From Pseudomonas sp. GM79 (GTDB taxonomy: Bacteria > Pseudomonadota > Gammaproteobacteria > Pseudomonadales > Pseudomonadaceae), in assembly GCF_000282495.1 (NCBI RefSeq), contig NZ_AKJE01000116.1, positions 1 through 51,938 of the forward strand: 51,938 bases of DNA. Direction: 5' to 3'. Positions 16,243 through 25,382 of this stretch are shown here, piece after piece. Below the pieces are notes generated by a model. It searched no databases. It saw only the letters and a list, made by a program, of their open reading frames with translations, and was not told where the DNA came from. Made by a program: the position numbers and the translations under genes. Position 1 is the stretch's first letter. Every line of letters begins with the position of its first letter.

Positions 16243-17007
16243 ATGTCCTTGCCTACGTTGTTGTCCCAGCACATTGCCCGTCGCCCGCAGCGCATCGCGT
16301 TGCTGCAACACATCGCCGAACAAGGCTCGATCACCCGCGCCGCGAAAAGCGCCGGCCTGAGTTACAAGGCGGCGTGGGACGCCATCGACGAGCTGAACAA
16401 CCTCGCGCAGAAACCGCTGGTCGAGCGTAGCGTCGGCGGCAAGGGCGGTGGCGGCGCAAAACTGTCCAGCGAAGGTGAGCGCGTGTTGCGCCTGTATCAA
16501 AAGTTGCAAGCCTTGCAGGCTCAGGTGCTGGAAGCCGCCGAGGATGCCAGCGACCTGGACCTGCTCGGTCGACTGATGCTCAGAACCAGTGCGCGCAATC
16601 AACTGCACGGCAAGGTCGTGGCGATCGATGCGCAAGGACGCAACGACCGCATCCGTCTTGAACTGGCCGAAGGCTTGCGTATCGATGCGCAGATCACTCA
16701 CGACAGCACTCTGCGCCTGGAACTGCAAACCGGCACCGAAGTAGTGGCGCTGATCAAGGCCGGTTGGCTGGAACTGCTGGGCATCGACCAAACCGCAACG
16801 CCCGGCAACAATTGCCTGAAGGGCATGATCGAAGAAATCCTCGACGCCGACGACGGCCCCAGCGAAGTGCGCATCGGCCTGCCCAATGGCCAGACACTTT
16901 GCGCCCTGGCCGAGCCGCTGCACCTGAAAAGCCTCGAGCTCACCGCCGGAAAACCGGTGCTGGTGCAATTCGCGCCATCCAACATTCTGCTGGGCACACC
17001 GCTCTAG
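16243..17007 (+). CDS. modE: ModE-type molybdate-responsive regulator
   Basis: A 254-residue regulator. An N-terminal winged helix (about residues 15-90, with QGSITRAAKSAGLSYKAAWD as the DNA-reading region and a GGKGGGGAKLS wing) is followed by two TOBE-like molybdate-binding domains (about 122-185 and 193-252). In E. coli, ModE with molybdate represses modABC and activates molybdoenzyme genes. No mod transport genes are in the window. It follows comF after 63 bases on the same strand. It matches P. aeruginosa PA0487 in type and order. Confidence 0.9.
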   Translation: MSLPTLLSQHIARRPQRIALLQHIAEQGSITRAAKSAGLSYKAAWDAIDELNNLAQKPLVERSVGGKGGGGAKLSSEGERVLRLYQKLQALQAQVLEAAEDASDLDLLGRLMLRTSARNQLHGKVVAIDAQGRNDRIRLELAEGLRIDAQITHDSTLRLELQTGTEVVALIKAGWLELLGIDQTATPGNNCLKGMIEEILDADDGPSEVRIGLPNGQTLCALAEPLHLKSLELTAGKPVLVQFAPSNILLGTPL

Positions 17008-17027
17008 CCCAAGTGCATCGCAACCTC

Positions 17028-17059
17028 TGTAGGAGCTGCCGAAGGCTGCGATCTTTTGA
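17028..17059. repeat. Single copy of the GTAGGAGCTGCCGAAGGCTG repeat
   Basis: One unit of a second Pseudomonas repeat family. The same unit recurs as an inverted pair at 24851-24930 and is cut by the window end at 51920. It lies between modE and the PhoX-like gene. Confidence 0.85.
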
Positions 17060-17137
17060 TTCTGATTTTAAGAGACTGCAACAAAAGCTTCATCGACCAC
17101 CATTAAGGTGGCTGCAAAAACCCGCAGGGAGCCTGAT

Positions 17138-19039
17138 GTGAGCTTATTAGAAGACAACCAACCCACCGACCTCGAAAAAATGGTCGGCCTCAGCCGTCGT
17201 GGCTTCATCAGCGCAGGTGCCCTCTGCGGTGCGGCGATGTTTCTCGGTGGCAACCTGCTGAGTCGCAGCGTGCTGGCCGCCAGCGTCAGCGCCGGCTCCA
17301 GCAAACTGTTGGGTTTCGACAGCATTGCCGCCGCCACGACCGATACCATCACCCTGCCGCCGGGCTACAAATCCTCGGTACTGATCAGCTGGGGCCAGCC
17401 GCTGCAAAAGAATGGCCCGGCGTTCGACCCGAGCGGCAACGGCACGGCCCAGGCGCAGGAAGTCCAGTTCGGCGACAACAACGACGGCATGAGCCTGTTC
17501 GAATTCCCCGGTGAAAAAGACCGGGCGCTGATGGCGATCAACAACGAATACACCAACTACCGCTACCTCTACCCTCACGGCGGCATGCCGCAATCGGCGG
17601 AAGATGTGCGCAAGGCCCTGGCCTGCGAAGGTGTGTCGGTGATCGAAGTGCAGCGCAAGAATGGCCAGTGGCAGTTCGTCCAGGGCTCGCGCTACAACCG
17701 CCGCATTCACGGCAACGCGCCGATCAGCCTGAGCGGTCCGGCGGCCGGTCACGAGCTGATGAAAACCAGCGCCGACAAACACGGCAAGAACGTCCTCGGC
17801 ACCTTCCAGAACTGCGCCAACGGCAAGACGCCGTGGGGCACTTATCTGACCTGCGAAGAGAACTTCACCGACTGCTTCGGCAGTAGCAATGCCGAGCAGA
17901 AATTCGATGCCGCGCAGAAACGCTACGGCGCGGTGGCGGCCAGTAAAGAAATCAACTGGCATCAACACGATCCGCGCTTCGACCTGGCGAAAAACCCCAA
18001 CGAACTCAATCGTCATGGCTGGGTGGTGGAAATCGACCCGTTCGATCCGCAGTCCACGCCGGTCAAACGCACCGCGCTGGGCCGCTTCAAACATGAAAAC
18101 GCCGCACTGGCCGAAACCAATGACGGTCGCGCCGTGGTGTACATGGGCGACGACGAACGTGGCGAGTTCATCTATAAATTCGTCAGCCGCGACAAGATCA
18201 ACCACAAAAATCCCAAAGCCAACCGCGACCTGCTGGATCACGGCACCTTATACGTGGCGCGTTTCGACGCGGGCGACGGCAATGCCGATCACCCGAAAGG
18301 CCAGGGTCAGTGGATCGAACTGACCCACGGCAAAAACGGCATCGACACCAGCAGCGGTTTCGCCGATCAAGCCGAAGTGTTGATTCACGCCCGCCTCGCG
18401 GCCAGCGTGGTGAAAGCTACGCGCATGGACCGCCCGGAATGGATCGTCGTCAGCCCCAAGGATGGCCAGGTCTATTGCACGCTGACCAACAACGCCAAGC
18501 GTGGCGAGGACGGGCAACCGGTGGGCGGGCCGAACCCACGCGAGAAGAACGTCTACGGGCAGATTTTGCGCTGGCGGACCGACCGCGACGATCACGGTTC
18601 GAAAAGCTTTGCCTGGGACCTGTTTGTGGTTGCCGGCAACCCGGGCGTCCACGCCGGCACGCCGAAGGGCGGTTCGTCGAACATCACTCCGCAGAACATG
18701 TTCAACAGTCCGGACGGTCTGGGCTTCGACGAGGCCGGTCGCCTGTGGATCCTCACGGATGGCGATTCGAGCAACGCAGGCGACTTCGCGGGCATGGGCA
18801 ATAACCAGATGCTCTGTGCCGACCCCGTGACGGGCGAGATCCGTCGTTTCATGGTCGGCCCGGTGGGCTGCGAGGTGACGGGGATCAGCTTCTCGCCGGA
18901 TCAGAAAACCTTGTTTGTCGGGATTCAGCATCCGGGGGAAAACGGCGGGTCGACGTTCCCTGAGCACCTGCCCAACGGCAAGCCGCGGTCTTCGGTGATG
19001 GCGATTTCCCGTGAGGATGGCGGGATCGTCGGCGCCTGA
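17138..19039 (+). CDS. PhoX family (DUF839) phosphatase, Tat-exported
   Basis: A 633-residue protein. The N-terminus has a twin-arginine motif (SRRGFISAG, Arg20-Arg21 from the chosen start) followed by a hydrophobic stretch ending LAA, so export by Tat to the periplasm is likely. The body is PhoX/DUF839, a beta-propeller family of calcium- and iron-dependent alkaline phosphatases. Recognisable segments are LTCEENFTDCFG, KRTALGRFKHENA and SPDGLGFDEAGRLWILTDGD. I chose GTG 17138 because GGGAG lies six bases before it; the frame is open further upstream. It stands alone between a repeat and a REPIN. Phosphate control is probable for the family, but I find no clear PHO box. Confidence 0.87.
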   Translation: MSLLEDNQPTDLEKMVGLSRRGFISAGALCGAAMFLGGNLLSRSVLAASVSAGSSKLLGFDSIAAATTDTITLPPGYKSSVLISWGQPLQKNGPAFDPSGNGTAQAQEVQFGDNNDGMSLFEFPGEKDRALMAINNEYTNYRYLYPHGGMPQSAEDVRKALACEGVSVIEVQRKNGQWQFVQGSRYNRRIHGNAPISLSGPAAGHELMKTSADKHGKNVLGTFQNCANGKTPWGTYLTCEENFTDCFGSSNAEQKFDAAQKRYGAVAASKEINWHQHDPRFDLAKNPNELNRHGWVVEIDPFDPQSTPVKRTALGRFKHENAALAETNDGRAVVYMGDDERGEFIYKFVSRDKINHKNPKANRDLLDHGTLYVARFDAGDGNADHPKGQGQWIELTHGKNGIDTSSGFADQAEVLIHARLAASVVKATRMDRPEWIVVSPKDGQVYCTLTNNAKRGEDGQPVGGPNPREKNVYGQILRWRTDRDDHGSKSFAWDLFVVAGNPGVHAGTPKGGSSNITPQNMFNSPDGLGFDEAGRLWILTDGDSSNAGDFAGMGNNQMLCADPVTGEIRRFMVGPVGCEVTGISFSPDQKTLFVGIQHPGENGGSTFPEHLPNGKPRSSVMAISREDGGIVGA

Positions 19040-19048
19040 TCGGGCCTC

Positions 19049-19141
19049 TTCGCGAGCAAGCCCGCTCCCACATTAGATCTAAGGTGTGCCGCAAATTGCA
19101 TTCACACTGAAGACCACTGTGGGAGCGGGCTTGCTCGCGAA
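19049..19141. repeat. REPIN, outward class
   Basis: Standard REP unit (19049-19072) and its inverted partner (19118-19141), separated by about 45 bases. It lies between the PhoX-like gene and srkA. Confidence 0.9.
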
Positions 19142-19247
19142 GGCGTCAACCCAGACAACACTTACCTCAACCCCACCCCCTAAAGAAGCCCCGTCTGCGC
19201 TACCATGTTTGGCCCGACGCGGCAGCCTGCTGCGCGCAGGAGTCAGC

Positions 19248-20222
19248 ATGGCCCACCCGTTTGCAACGCTCACCCCAGACCTCGTGCTCGATGCCGTCGA
19301 AAGCATCGGCTTTCTCAGCGACGCCCGCATTCTGGCGCTCAACAGCTACGAGAACCGTGTCTATCAGGTCGGCATCGAAGACTCCGAACCGCTGATCGCC
19401 AAGTTCTACCGCCCGCAGCGCTGGACCAACGAAGCGATTCTCGAAGAGCACCAATTCACCTTTGAACTCGCCGAATGCGATGTACCGGTGGTCGCACCGA
19501 TGATTCACAACGGTGCCAGCCTGCACGAACACAACGGTTTCCGTTTCACCCTGTTTCCCCGTCGCGGCGGCCGTGCGCCGGAGCCGGGCAATCTCGATCA
19601 GCTGTATCGCCTGGGGCAACTGCTGGGTCGGTTGCACGCGGTCGGCTCTACCAAACCGTTCGAACACCGTGAAGCGCTGGGAGTAAAGAACTTCGGTCAG
19701 GACTCGCTGACGACATTGCTCGAAGGCAATTTCGTACCCAAAAGCTTGCTGCCGGCCTACGAGTCCGTGGCCCGCGACCTGCTCAAGCGGGTCGAAGAGG
19801 TCTACATGGCCACGCCGCACCAGAACATCCGCATGCACGGCGATTGCCACCCCGGCAACATGATGTGCCGCGACGAGATGTTCCACATCGTCGACCTCGA
19901 CGACTGCCGCATGGGCCCGGCGGTGCAGGATATCTGGATGATGTTGGCGGGTGATCGTCAGGAATGTCTGGGGCAGTTGTCGGAATTGATGGACGGCTAC
20001 AACGAATTCCACGACTTCGACCCGCGGGAACTGGCGCTGATCGAACCGCTACGCGCTTTGCGCCTGATGCACTACAGCGCCTGGCTCGCCCGTCGCTGGG
20101 ACGACCCGGCCTTCCCTCGCAGCTTTCCGTGGTTCGGCACCGAGCGCTATTGGGGCGATCAGGTATTGGCGTTGCGTGAGCAACTCGCCGCACTGAACGA
20201 AGAACCACTGAAGTTGTTCTGA
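19248..20222 (+). CDS. srkA: SrkA (YihE/RdoA), stress response kinase
   Basis: A 324-residue protein of the aminoglycoside phosphotransferase-like kinase fold. The catalytic loop reads MHGDCHPGNMM and the metal-binding segment IVDLDDCRMGP. In E. coli the homologue is a Ser/Thr kinase that limits programmed death under stress and is linked to the Cpx response. I chose ATG 19248 because AGGAG lies five or six bases upstream; the frame reaches back to 19086 only through REP sequence. It precedes rarD on the same strand with a REPIN between. P. aeruginosa PA0486 is the likely counterpart. Confidence 0.9.
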   Translation: MAHPFATLTPDLVLDAVESIGFLSDARILALNSYENRVYQVGIEDSEPLIAKFYRPQRWTNEAILEEHQFTFELAECDVPVVAPMIHNGASLHEHNGFRFTLFPRRGGRAPEPGNLDQLYRLGQLLGRLHAVGSTKPFEHREALGVKNFGQDSLTTLLEGNFVPKSLLPAYESVARDLLKRVEEVYMATPHQNIRMHGDCHPGNMMCRDEMFHIVDLDDCRMGPAVQDIWMMLAGDRQECLGQLSELMDGYNEFHDFDPRELALIEPLRALRLMHYSAWLARRWDDPAFPRSFPWFGTERYWGDQVLALREQLAALNEEPLKLF

Positions 20223-20237
20223 CGAACACAAATCCAA

Positions 20238-20327
20238 TGTGGGAGCGGGCTTGCTCGCGAATACGGTTTCACATTCAACAGAGATGCTGACTGAACTACC
20301 GCTTTCGCGAGCAAGCCCGCTCCCACA
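20238..20327. repeat. REPIN, inward class
   Basis: Unit TGTGGGAGCGGGCTTGCTCG (20238-20261) and its inverted partner (20304-20327). The spacer resembles those at 14196, 30069, 34138 and 51840 (ACATTCAACAGAGATGCTGA-like). Confidence 0.9.
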
Positions 20328-20397
20328 AGGTCCGCGACATGTCCCGGCAAATCTCCTTACAATCCCCTCTTTGTTAGCTGCCTAAGCAAGGATTCTC

Positions 20398-21285
20398 ATG
20401 CAAGCCGCCAACCCGCGTCGCGGGTACATCCTGGGCCTGAGTGCCTACATCATCTGGGGCCTGTTCCCGCTCTACTTCAAAGCCATTGCCAGCGTACCCG
20501 CCGTGGAGATCATCATCCACCGAGTACTTTGGTCCGCGCTGTTTGGTGCTTTGCTGCTGCTCGTCTGGAAGCATCCCGGCTGGTGGCGCGAGCTGCGTGA
20601 GAACCCCCGACGGCTGGCAATCCTGGCCCTGAGCGGCACGTTGATCGCCGCCAACTGGCTGACCTACGTCTGGTCGGTGAACAACGGGCGCATGCTCGAA
20701 GCCAGCCTCGGTTACTACATCAACCCGCTGGTAAACGTGTTGTTGGGGATGCTGATCCTCGGCGAACGACTGCGACGCATGCAATGGCTGGCGGTTGGCC
20801 TGGCAGCGATCGGTGTCGCGCAGCAAGTGTGGCAAGTCGGCAGTTTGCCCTGGGTGTCGCTGGTGCTGGCATTGACCTTCGGCTTCTACGGACTGATCCG
20901 CAAGCAGGCCCCGGTCAAGGCGCTGCCGGGACTGGTGGTGGAAACCTGGATGCTGGTGCCGATTGCTGTCGCCTGGTTGCTGTTCAATCCAACGGCGACC
21001 AGCGCGCAAGCCGAATTCTGGACCACCTCTGAAGCCTGGTGGCTGGTGGCTGCAGGTCCGGTGACGCTGGTGCCGCTGGTGTGTTTCAACGCCGCCGCCC
21101 GGCACTTGCCCTACACCACCCTCGGATTTCTCCAGTACCTGGCGCCGACGCTGGTGTTGCTGCAAGCCGTTCTGCTGTTTGGCGAGCACTTGTCGTCCAG
21201 CACGCTGGTGGCGTTCATCTTTATCTGGGCCGGTCTGGCGGTTTACAGCATCGACGCGTGGATAAGTCTGCGCCGTCGCAGCTGA
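20398..21285 (+). CDS. rarD: RarD-type EamA family transporter
   Basis: A 295-residue inner membrane protein with about ten hydrophobic helices in two EamA repeats. It starts MQAANPRRGYILGLSAYIIW and has the RarD signature HRVLWS (residues 42-47) and NGRMLEASLGYYINPL (about 96-111). The family belongs to the drug/metabolite transporter superfamily; the substrate is unknown despite the chloramphenicol-related name. AAGGA lies before the ATG. It is the last plus-strand gene of the comF-modE-srkA-rarD series and matches P. aeruginosa PA0485 in type. Confidence 0.9.
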   Translation: MQAANPRRGYILGLSAYIIWGLFPLYFKAIASVPAVEIIIHRVLWSALFGALLLLVWKHPGWWRELRENPRRLAILALSGTLIAANWLTYVWSVNNGRMLEASLGYYINPLVNVLLGMLILGERLRRMQWLAVGLAAIGVAQQVWQVGSLPWVSLVLALTFGFYGLIRKQAPVKALPGLVVETWMLVPIAVAWLLFNPTATSAQAEFWTTSEAWWLVAAGPVTLVPLVCFNAAARHLPYTTLGFLQYLAPTLVLLQAVLLFGEHLSSSTLVAFIFIWAGLAVYSIDAWISLRRRS

Positions 21286-21499
21286 TCAGAAAACGTACAA
21301 ACCTCTACAGGCCACGTCTCCCGTGGCCTGCATCCATCCTTCCCAAGGTTATCCACAGCGTGATCCCCGGCGTTTGTGCGCAAGTCACTGAAACTGCTGG
21401 TTTTTTGATCAGATCCTGAAGAGTCACGGACGACGTGGCCTGACGAGGTGTCTCTACAGGTTATCCACAGGCAGGTGCACGTATAACTTGGATAACCTT
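21286..21499. other. Convergent intergenic region with two exact DnaA boxes
   Basis: Between convergent rarD and the ACT-domain gene. CAGGCCACG / CGTGGCCTG forms a 9-bp hairpin (21308-21330) without a T-run, possibly a terminator. TTATCCACA, the strict DnaA-box consensus, occurs at 21349-21357 and again at 21461-21469 in the same orientation. A 7/9 match lies inverted at 21487-21495. No gene is seen. Confidence 0.6.
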
Positions 21500-22018
21500 T
21501 CAGGGTTCGCTACGCAGCACCAATTCGACCATCAGATCGTCCGCCAGGGTTTCCAGGCGCGATTGCAGCACCTCCAGCGACAAGGTCAGTGGCACCGCGA
21601 GAATCGCTTCAGCGTGGAACAAAGGCTCGCTGCTCATCGGCGCCGGGCGTACTTCGGTCACCAGACTTTCCAGGTTCACGCCCTGTTCGCTCAGCAGGCG
21701 CGTAATGTCTCGCACGATGCCCGGACGATCATTGCCCACCAGTTCCATGGCAATCGGCTTCCAGGTGCAGGATTGTTCGATGCCGCTTTCGGCGATCATC
21801 ACGCGAATCCCCTGGACCGACAGTCCCTGTAGGGCGTCTACCAGTTCATCGTAAGCCTCGGCCGGTACACCCACCCGAAGAATCCCGGCGAACTGCCCGG
21901 CCATCCGCGACATGCGGCTCTCCAGCCAGTTGCCACCATGCTCGGCAATGCATTGGGCAATGCGCTCGACCTGCCCGGGCTTGTCCAGAGCGAATACCGT
22001 GAGTACGAGGTGGTTCAT
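21500..22018 (-). CDS. GcvR-like protein with two ACT domains
   Basis: A 172-residue protein with two tandem ACT domains (about 1-80 and 88-170). It starts MNHLVLTVFALDKPGQVERI, and the second domain begins with ELVGNDRPGIVRDITRLLSE. This is the architecture of GcvR, which in E. coli binds glycine and blocks GcvA activation of the glycine cleavage operon. No gcv genes are nearby, so the glycine role is family inference. There is no DNA-binding domain. Upstream DNA on this strand carries a long inverted repeat. Confidence 0.85.
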   Translation of the reverse strand: MNHLVLTVFALDKPGQVERIAQCIAEHGGNWLESRMSRMAGQFAGILRVGVPAEAYDELVDALQGLSVQGIRVMIAESGIEQSCTWKPIAMELVGNDRPGIVRDITRLLSEQGVNLESLVTEVRPAPMSSEPLFHAEAILAVPLTLSLEVLQSRLETLADDLMVELVLRSEP

Positions 22019-22079
22019 GGCGCAGCCCTCTTGTCATGACTTTTGTTATAGAAAAGCAAGTATAGGCAAGGGGCTGGTT

Positions 22080-22201
22080 GTGGCGAGGGGGCTTGCCCCC
22101 GTTCGGCTGCGCAGCAGTCGCCAAATTGCCAAAATGCGGACTGTTCGGATAGATGCAGAGGGCCGCTTCGCGCCCCAGCGGGAGCAAGCTCCCTCGCCAC
22201 A
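22080..22201. repeat. Long inverted repeat, GTGGCGAGGGAGCTTGCTCC family
   Basis: A unit starting TGTGGCGAGGGGGCTTGCCC (22080) and an inverted partner ending CTCCCTCGCCACA (22201), about 120 bp in all. A second member lies at 44782-44914. The family differs from the main REP set. Confidence 0.85.
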
Positions 22202-22602
22202 AAGAGCAGTGCCCCATAGCAGGGCTTCGAAGATTATGTGTACAAGTTTTTATATTTAACTGGAACAATCCAATAGTTTTTTGAGAACATCCCGTTCCTC
22301 GCCATGACCGCAATGCGTCATGGGGTCGCAGAACGACGTATTTAGTCTAATTTTCACAACCGCAATTCATCATGTAGTATGCCGCAGCGCGCACTACATA
22401 ACGCTGGATCGATGTCTGCCGCAGGTGCCGTCGCAACCCCTGAAAGCCCTGTCAGCAAGGCCGCAAAGCCGTTGATCGGATCGAACCCAGCCGCCAGCAA
22501 TGGCATGTACTGGTAGATGGGTTTGTGGTTTAAATGGCCAGAGGCTTCATTGTTAAATTGAAGAGCTGAAAAGCGAAATAGCTGAGCAGAGTGAGGCAAG
22601 CA
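22202..22602. promoter_or_regulatory. glcB upstream region with two spaced palindromes
   Basis: About 400 bases with no credible gene. CCATGAC (22302-22308) and GTCATGG (22317-22323) form one inverted repeat. ATGTAGT (22372-22378) and ACTACAT (22393-22399) form another. An AT-rich stretch (about 22535-22560) lies close to glcB and may hold its promoter. Regulators are not assigned. Confidence 0.35.
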
Positions 22603-24780
22603 ATGACTGAACACGTTCAAGTCGGTGGCCTGCAGGTCGCCAAAGTCCTGTTCGACTTCGTGAACAACGAAGCCATTCCCGGTACCGGCCTCACCGCCGA
22701 CACGTTCTGGGCCGGTGCCGACAAGGTCATCCATGACCTGGCGCCGAAGAACAAAGCCCTACTCGCCAAACGCGATGATTTCCAGGCACGTATCGATGCC
22801 TGGCACCAGGCTCGTGCAGGTGTTGCGCACGATGCGGTGGCCTACAAAGCCTTCCTGCAAGACATCGGTTATCTGCTGCCAGAAGCGGCTGATTTCCAGG
22901 CAACGACACAAAACGTCGATGACGAAATCGCCCGCATGGCCGGTCCACAGTTGGTGGTGCCGGTGATGAACGCGCGCTTCGCGCTCAACGCCTCGAATGC
23001 CCGCTGGGGTTCGCTGTATGACGCGCTCTATGGCACCGACGCCATCAGCGAAGCGGACGGCGCGGAAAAAGGCAAAGGCTACAACAAGGTTCGCGGCGAC
23101 AAGGTCATCGCCTTCGCCCGCGCCTTCCTCGACGAAGCCGCGCCATTGGCTGCCGGCTCCCACGTCGATTCCACAGGCTACAAGATCATTGACGGCAAAC
23201 TGGTGGTCGCCCTCAAAGGCGGCAGCAACACCGGCCTGCGCGACGATGCGCAACTGATCGGTTTCCACGGCGATACTGCGGCTCCAACTGCGATACTGCT
23301 GAAAAACAACGGCCTGCACTTCGAAATCCAGATCGACGCCAGCACCCCCGTCGGCCAGACCGACGCGGCCGGCGTCAAAGACATCCTGATGGAAGCCGCG
23401 CTGACCACCATCATGGACTGCGAAGACTCGGTCGCCGCGGTCGATGCCGATGACAAAGTGGTGATCTACCGCAACTGGCTCGGCTTGATGAAGGGCGATC
23501 TGTCGGAAGAAGTCTCCAAGGGCGGTCAGACCTTTACCCGCACCATGAACGCCGACCGCACCTATACCGCCCTCGATGGCAGCGAACTGAGCCTGCACGG
23601 TCGCTCCCTGCTGTTCGTACGCAATGTCGGTCACCTGATGACCATCGACGCGATCCTCGATAAAGACGGCAACGAAGTACCGGAAGGTATTCTCGACGGT
23701 CTGGTGACTTGCCTCGCGGCGATTCATAGCCTCAACGGCAACAGCTCGCGCAAGAACAGCCGTACCGGTTCGGTCTATATCGTGAAACCGAAGATGCACG
23801 GCCCGGAAGAAGCGGCGTTCACCAACGAGCTGTTCGGTCGCATCGAAGACGTGCTGGGCTTGCCACGCAATACCCTCAAAGTCGGGATCATGGACGAGGA
23901 ACGCCGTACCACGGTCAACCTCAAGGCCTGCATCAAGGCTGCCGCCGAGCGCGTGGTGTTCATCAACACGGGCTTCCTCGACCGCACGGGTGATGAAATC
24001 CATACCTCCATGGAAGCCGGCCCGATGGTGCGCAAGGCCGACATGAAGGCTGAGAAGTGGATCAGCGCCTACGAGAACTGGAACGTCGACATCGGCCTGA
24101 GCACCGGCCTGCAAGGTCGCGCCCAGATCGGTAAAGGCATGTGGGCCATGCCGGACCTGATGGCAGCGATGCTCGAACAGAAAATCGCTCACCCGATGGC
24201 GGGTGCCAACACCGCCTGGGTTCCATCGCCGACTGCCGCCGCGTTGCACGCGCTGCATTACCACAAGGTCGACGTGTTCGCCCGTCAGGCCGAACTGGCC
24301 AAACGCGCACGCGCTTCGGTGGACGACATCCTGACCATCCCGCTGGCCGTCAACCCAGACTGGACCGCGGAGCAGATCAAGAACGAACTGGACAACAACG
24401 CCCAGGGCATTCTCGGTTACGTGGTGCGCTGGATCGACCAGGGAGTGGGTTGTTCGAAAGTGCCGGACATCAATGACGTCGGCCTGATGGAAGACCGTGC
24501 GACGCTGCGTATTTCCAGCCAGCACATCGCCAACTGGCTGCGTCACGGCATTGTCACTGAAGATCAGGTGATGGAAAGCCTCAAGCGCATGGCGCCGGTG
24601 GTTGACCGTCAGAACGCCAGCGACCCGCTGTACCGTCCGCTGGCACCGAACTTCGACAGCAACATCGCCTTCCAGGCGGCGGTCGAACTGGTGGTCGAAG
24701 GTACCAAACAGCCGAACGGCTACACCGAGCCGGTTCTGCACCGTCGTCGTCGCGAGTTCAAGGCTGCCAATGGCCTTTGA
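22603..24780 (+). CDS. glcB: GlcB, malate synthase G
   Basis: A 725-residue enzyme that condenses glyoxylate with acetyl-CoA to malate, completing the glyoxylate bypass. It starts MTEHVQVGGLQVAKVLFDFV and has the usual length for isoform G. Conserved parts are MEAALTTIMDCEDSVAAVDADDK, SRTGSVYIVKPKMHGPEEAAF-like and GIMDEERRTTVNLKACI. I chose ATG 22603 with GAGG upstream. It is monocistronic, ending in a very strong terminator. In cells living on fatty acids, its acetyl-CoA would come from beta-oxidation by enzymes such as the three acyl-CoA dehydrogenases in this window. Confidence 0.97.
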   Translation: MTEHVQVGGLQVAKVLFDFVNNEAIPGTGLTADTFWAGADKVIHDLAPKNKALLAKRDDFQARIDAWHQARAGVAHDAVAYKAFLQDIGYLLPEAADFQATTQNVDDEIARMAGPQLVVPVMNARFALNASNARWGSLYDALYGTDAISEADGAEKGKGYNKVRGDKVIAFARAFLDEAAPLAAGSHVDSTGYKIIDGKLVVALKGGSNTGLRDDAQLIGFHGDTAAPTAILLKNNGLHFEIQIDASTPVGQTDAAGVKDILMEAALTTIMDCEDSVAAVDADDKVVIYRNWLGLMKGDLSEEVSKGGQTFTRTMNADRTYTALDGSELSLHGRSLLFVRNVGHLMTIDAILDKDGNEVPEGILDGLVTCLAAIHSLNGNSSRKNSRTGSVYIVKPKMHGPEEAAFTNELFGRIEDVLGLPRNTLKVGIMDEERRTTVNLKACIKAAAERVVFINTGFLDRTGDEIHTSMEAGPMVRKADMKAEKWISAYENWNVDIGLSTGLQGRAQIGKGMWAMPDLMAAMLEQKIAHPMAGANTAWVPSPTAAALHALHYHKVDVFARQAELAKRARASVDDILTIPLAVNPDWTAEQIKNELDNNAQGILGYVVRWIDQGVGCSKVPDINDVGLMEDRATLRISSQHIANWLRHGIVTEDQVMESLKRMAPVVDRQNASDPLYRPLAPNFDSNIAFQAAVELVVEGTKQPNGYTEPVLHRRRREFKAANGL

Positions 24781-24800
24781 GTAAACGCTGATGTCGGACA

Positions 24801-24836
24801 TGAAAAAGCCCTGATCGAAAGATCAGGGCTTTTTCA
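24801..24836. terminator. Bidirectional Rho-independent terminator
   Basis: A perfect 16-bp stem with a GAAA loop (24801-24816, 24817-24820, 24821-24836), flanked by A- and T-runs within the stem so it can work in both directions. It ends glcB and could also stop transcripts from the response regulator on the other strand. Confidence 0.95.
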
Positions 24837-24850
24837 TTTGAAAAGCAGAA

Positions 24851-24930
24851 TCAAAAGATCGCAGCCTTCGGCAGCTCCTACAGGTAGATCACATCCCCAT
24901 GTAGGAGCTGCCGAAGGCTGCGATCTTTTG
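24851..24930. repeat. Inverted pair of GTAGGAGCTGCCGAAGGCTG repeats
   Basis: AAAAGATCGCAGCCTTCGGC (from 24853) and its inverted copy ending at 24930, with about 16 bases between. It is the same family as 17028-17059 and the window end. Confidence 0.9.
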
Positions 24931-24935
24931 GCGGT

Positions 24936-25382
24936 TCACACATCCATCCCCAGCTCATGCTTGACCAATTCAAGCAGTTTGCCGCTGTCGATGGGCTTGA
25001 GCAGAAAGTCCACTACGTGCAAGTGCATGGCTTCGATCGCATCCTTCACGTCGGCGTCGCCGGAGACGATGATGATCGGCAATGCCGCACGCGCCGACTC
25101 CCGCACCTGACGGATCAAATCGAGACCATCGACGTGCCCCATTCGCAGGTCGGTAATCACCAGCCCGATCGATGACTTCGTCTCCAGTAACTTGAGCGCC
25201 GCTTCGCCACTGGCCGCCGTCATGCAGTGAATGCCGTCCAGTCTCAGAATTTCCGACAGCAACTCCCTGGAGTCTTTATCGTCATCGACGATCAGCACCC
25301 GTTGCGGCGGCAAGTCTGGTTCCAACATGACGGCACTGAGCGCTTCGCGCTCGGCATCACTCAAAATATCGTGGTCGGACAT
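24936..25382 (-). CDS. Single-domain response regulator
   Basis: A 148-residue receiver (REC) protein with no output domain. It has the acidic pair in VLIVDDDKDS (Asp33-35), the phospho-acceptor Asp78 in VITDLRM, Ser107 and Lys129 in LLKPID. A 25-residue N-terminal extension precedes the domain. It may act as a phosphate relay or by protein contact. It is divergent from the cNMP/CBS/nucleotidyltransferase gene across a 266-base region. No histidine kinase is adjacent, so the partner is unknown. Confidence 0.88.
   Translation of the reverse strand: MSDHDILSDAEREALSAVMLEPDLPPQRVLIVDDDKDSRELLSEILRLDGIHCMTAASGEAALKLLETKSSIGLVITDLRMGHVDGLDLIRQVRESARAALPIIIVSGDADVKDAIEAMHLHVVDFLLKPIDSGKLLELVKHELGMDV

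Noticed and set aside
17062..17095. A PHO box upstream of the PhoX-like gene
   Set aside because: The best candidate (CTGCAAC-N4-GCTTCAT) matches only about 11 of 18 consensus positions, too weak to list.
22759..24801. A 680-codon frame opposite glcB
   Set aside because: Antisense shadow of malate synthase G that starts in its terminator region.
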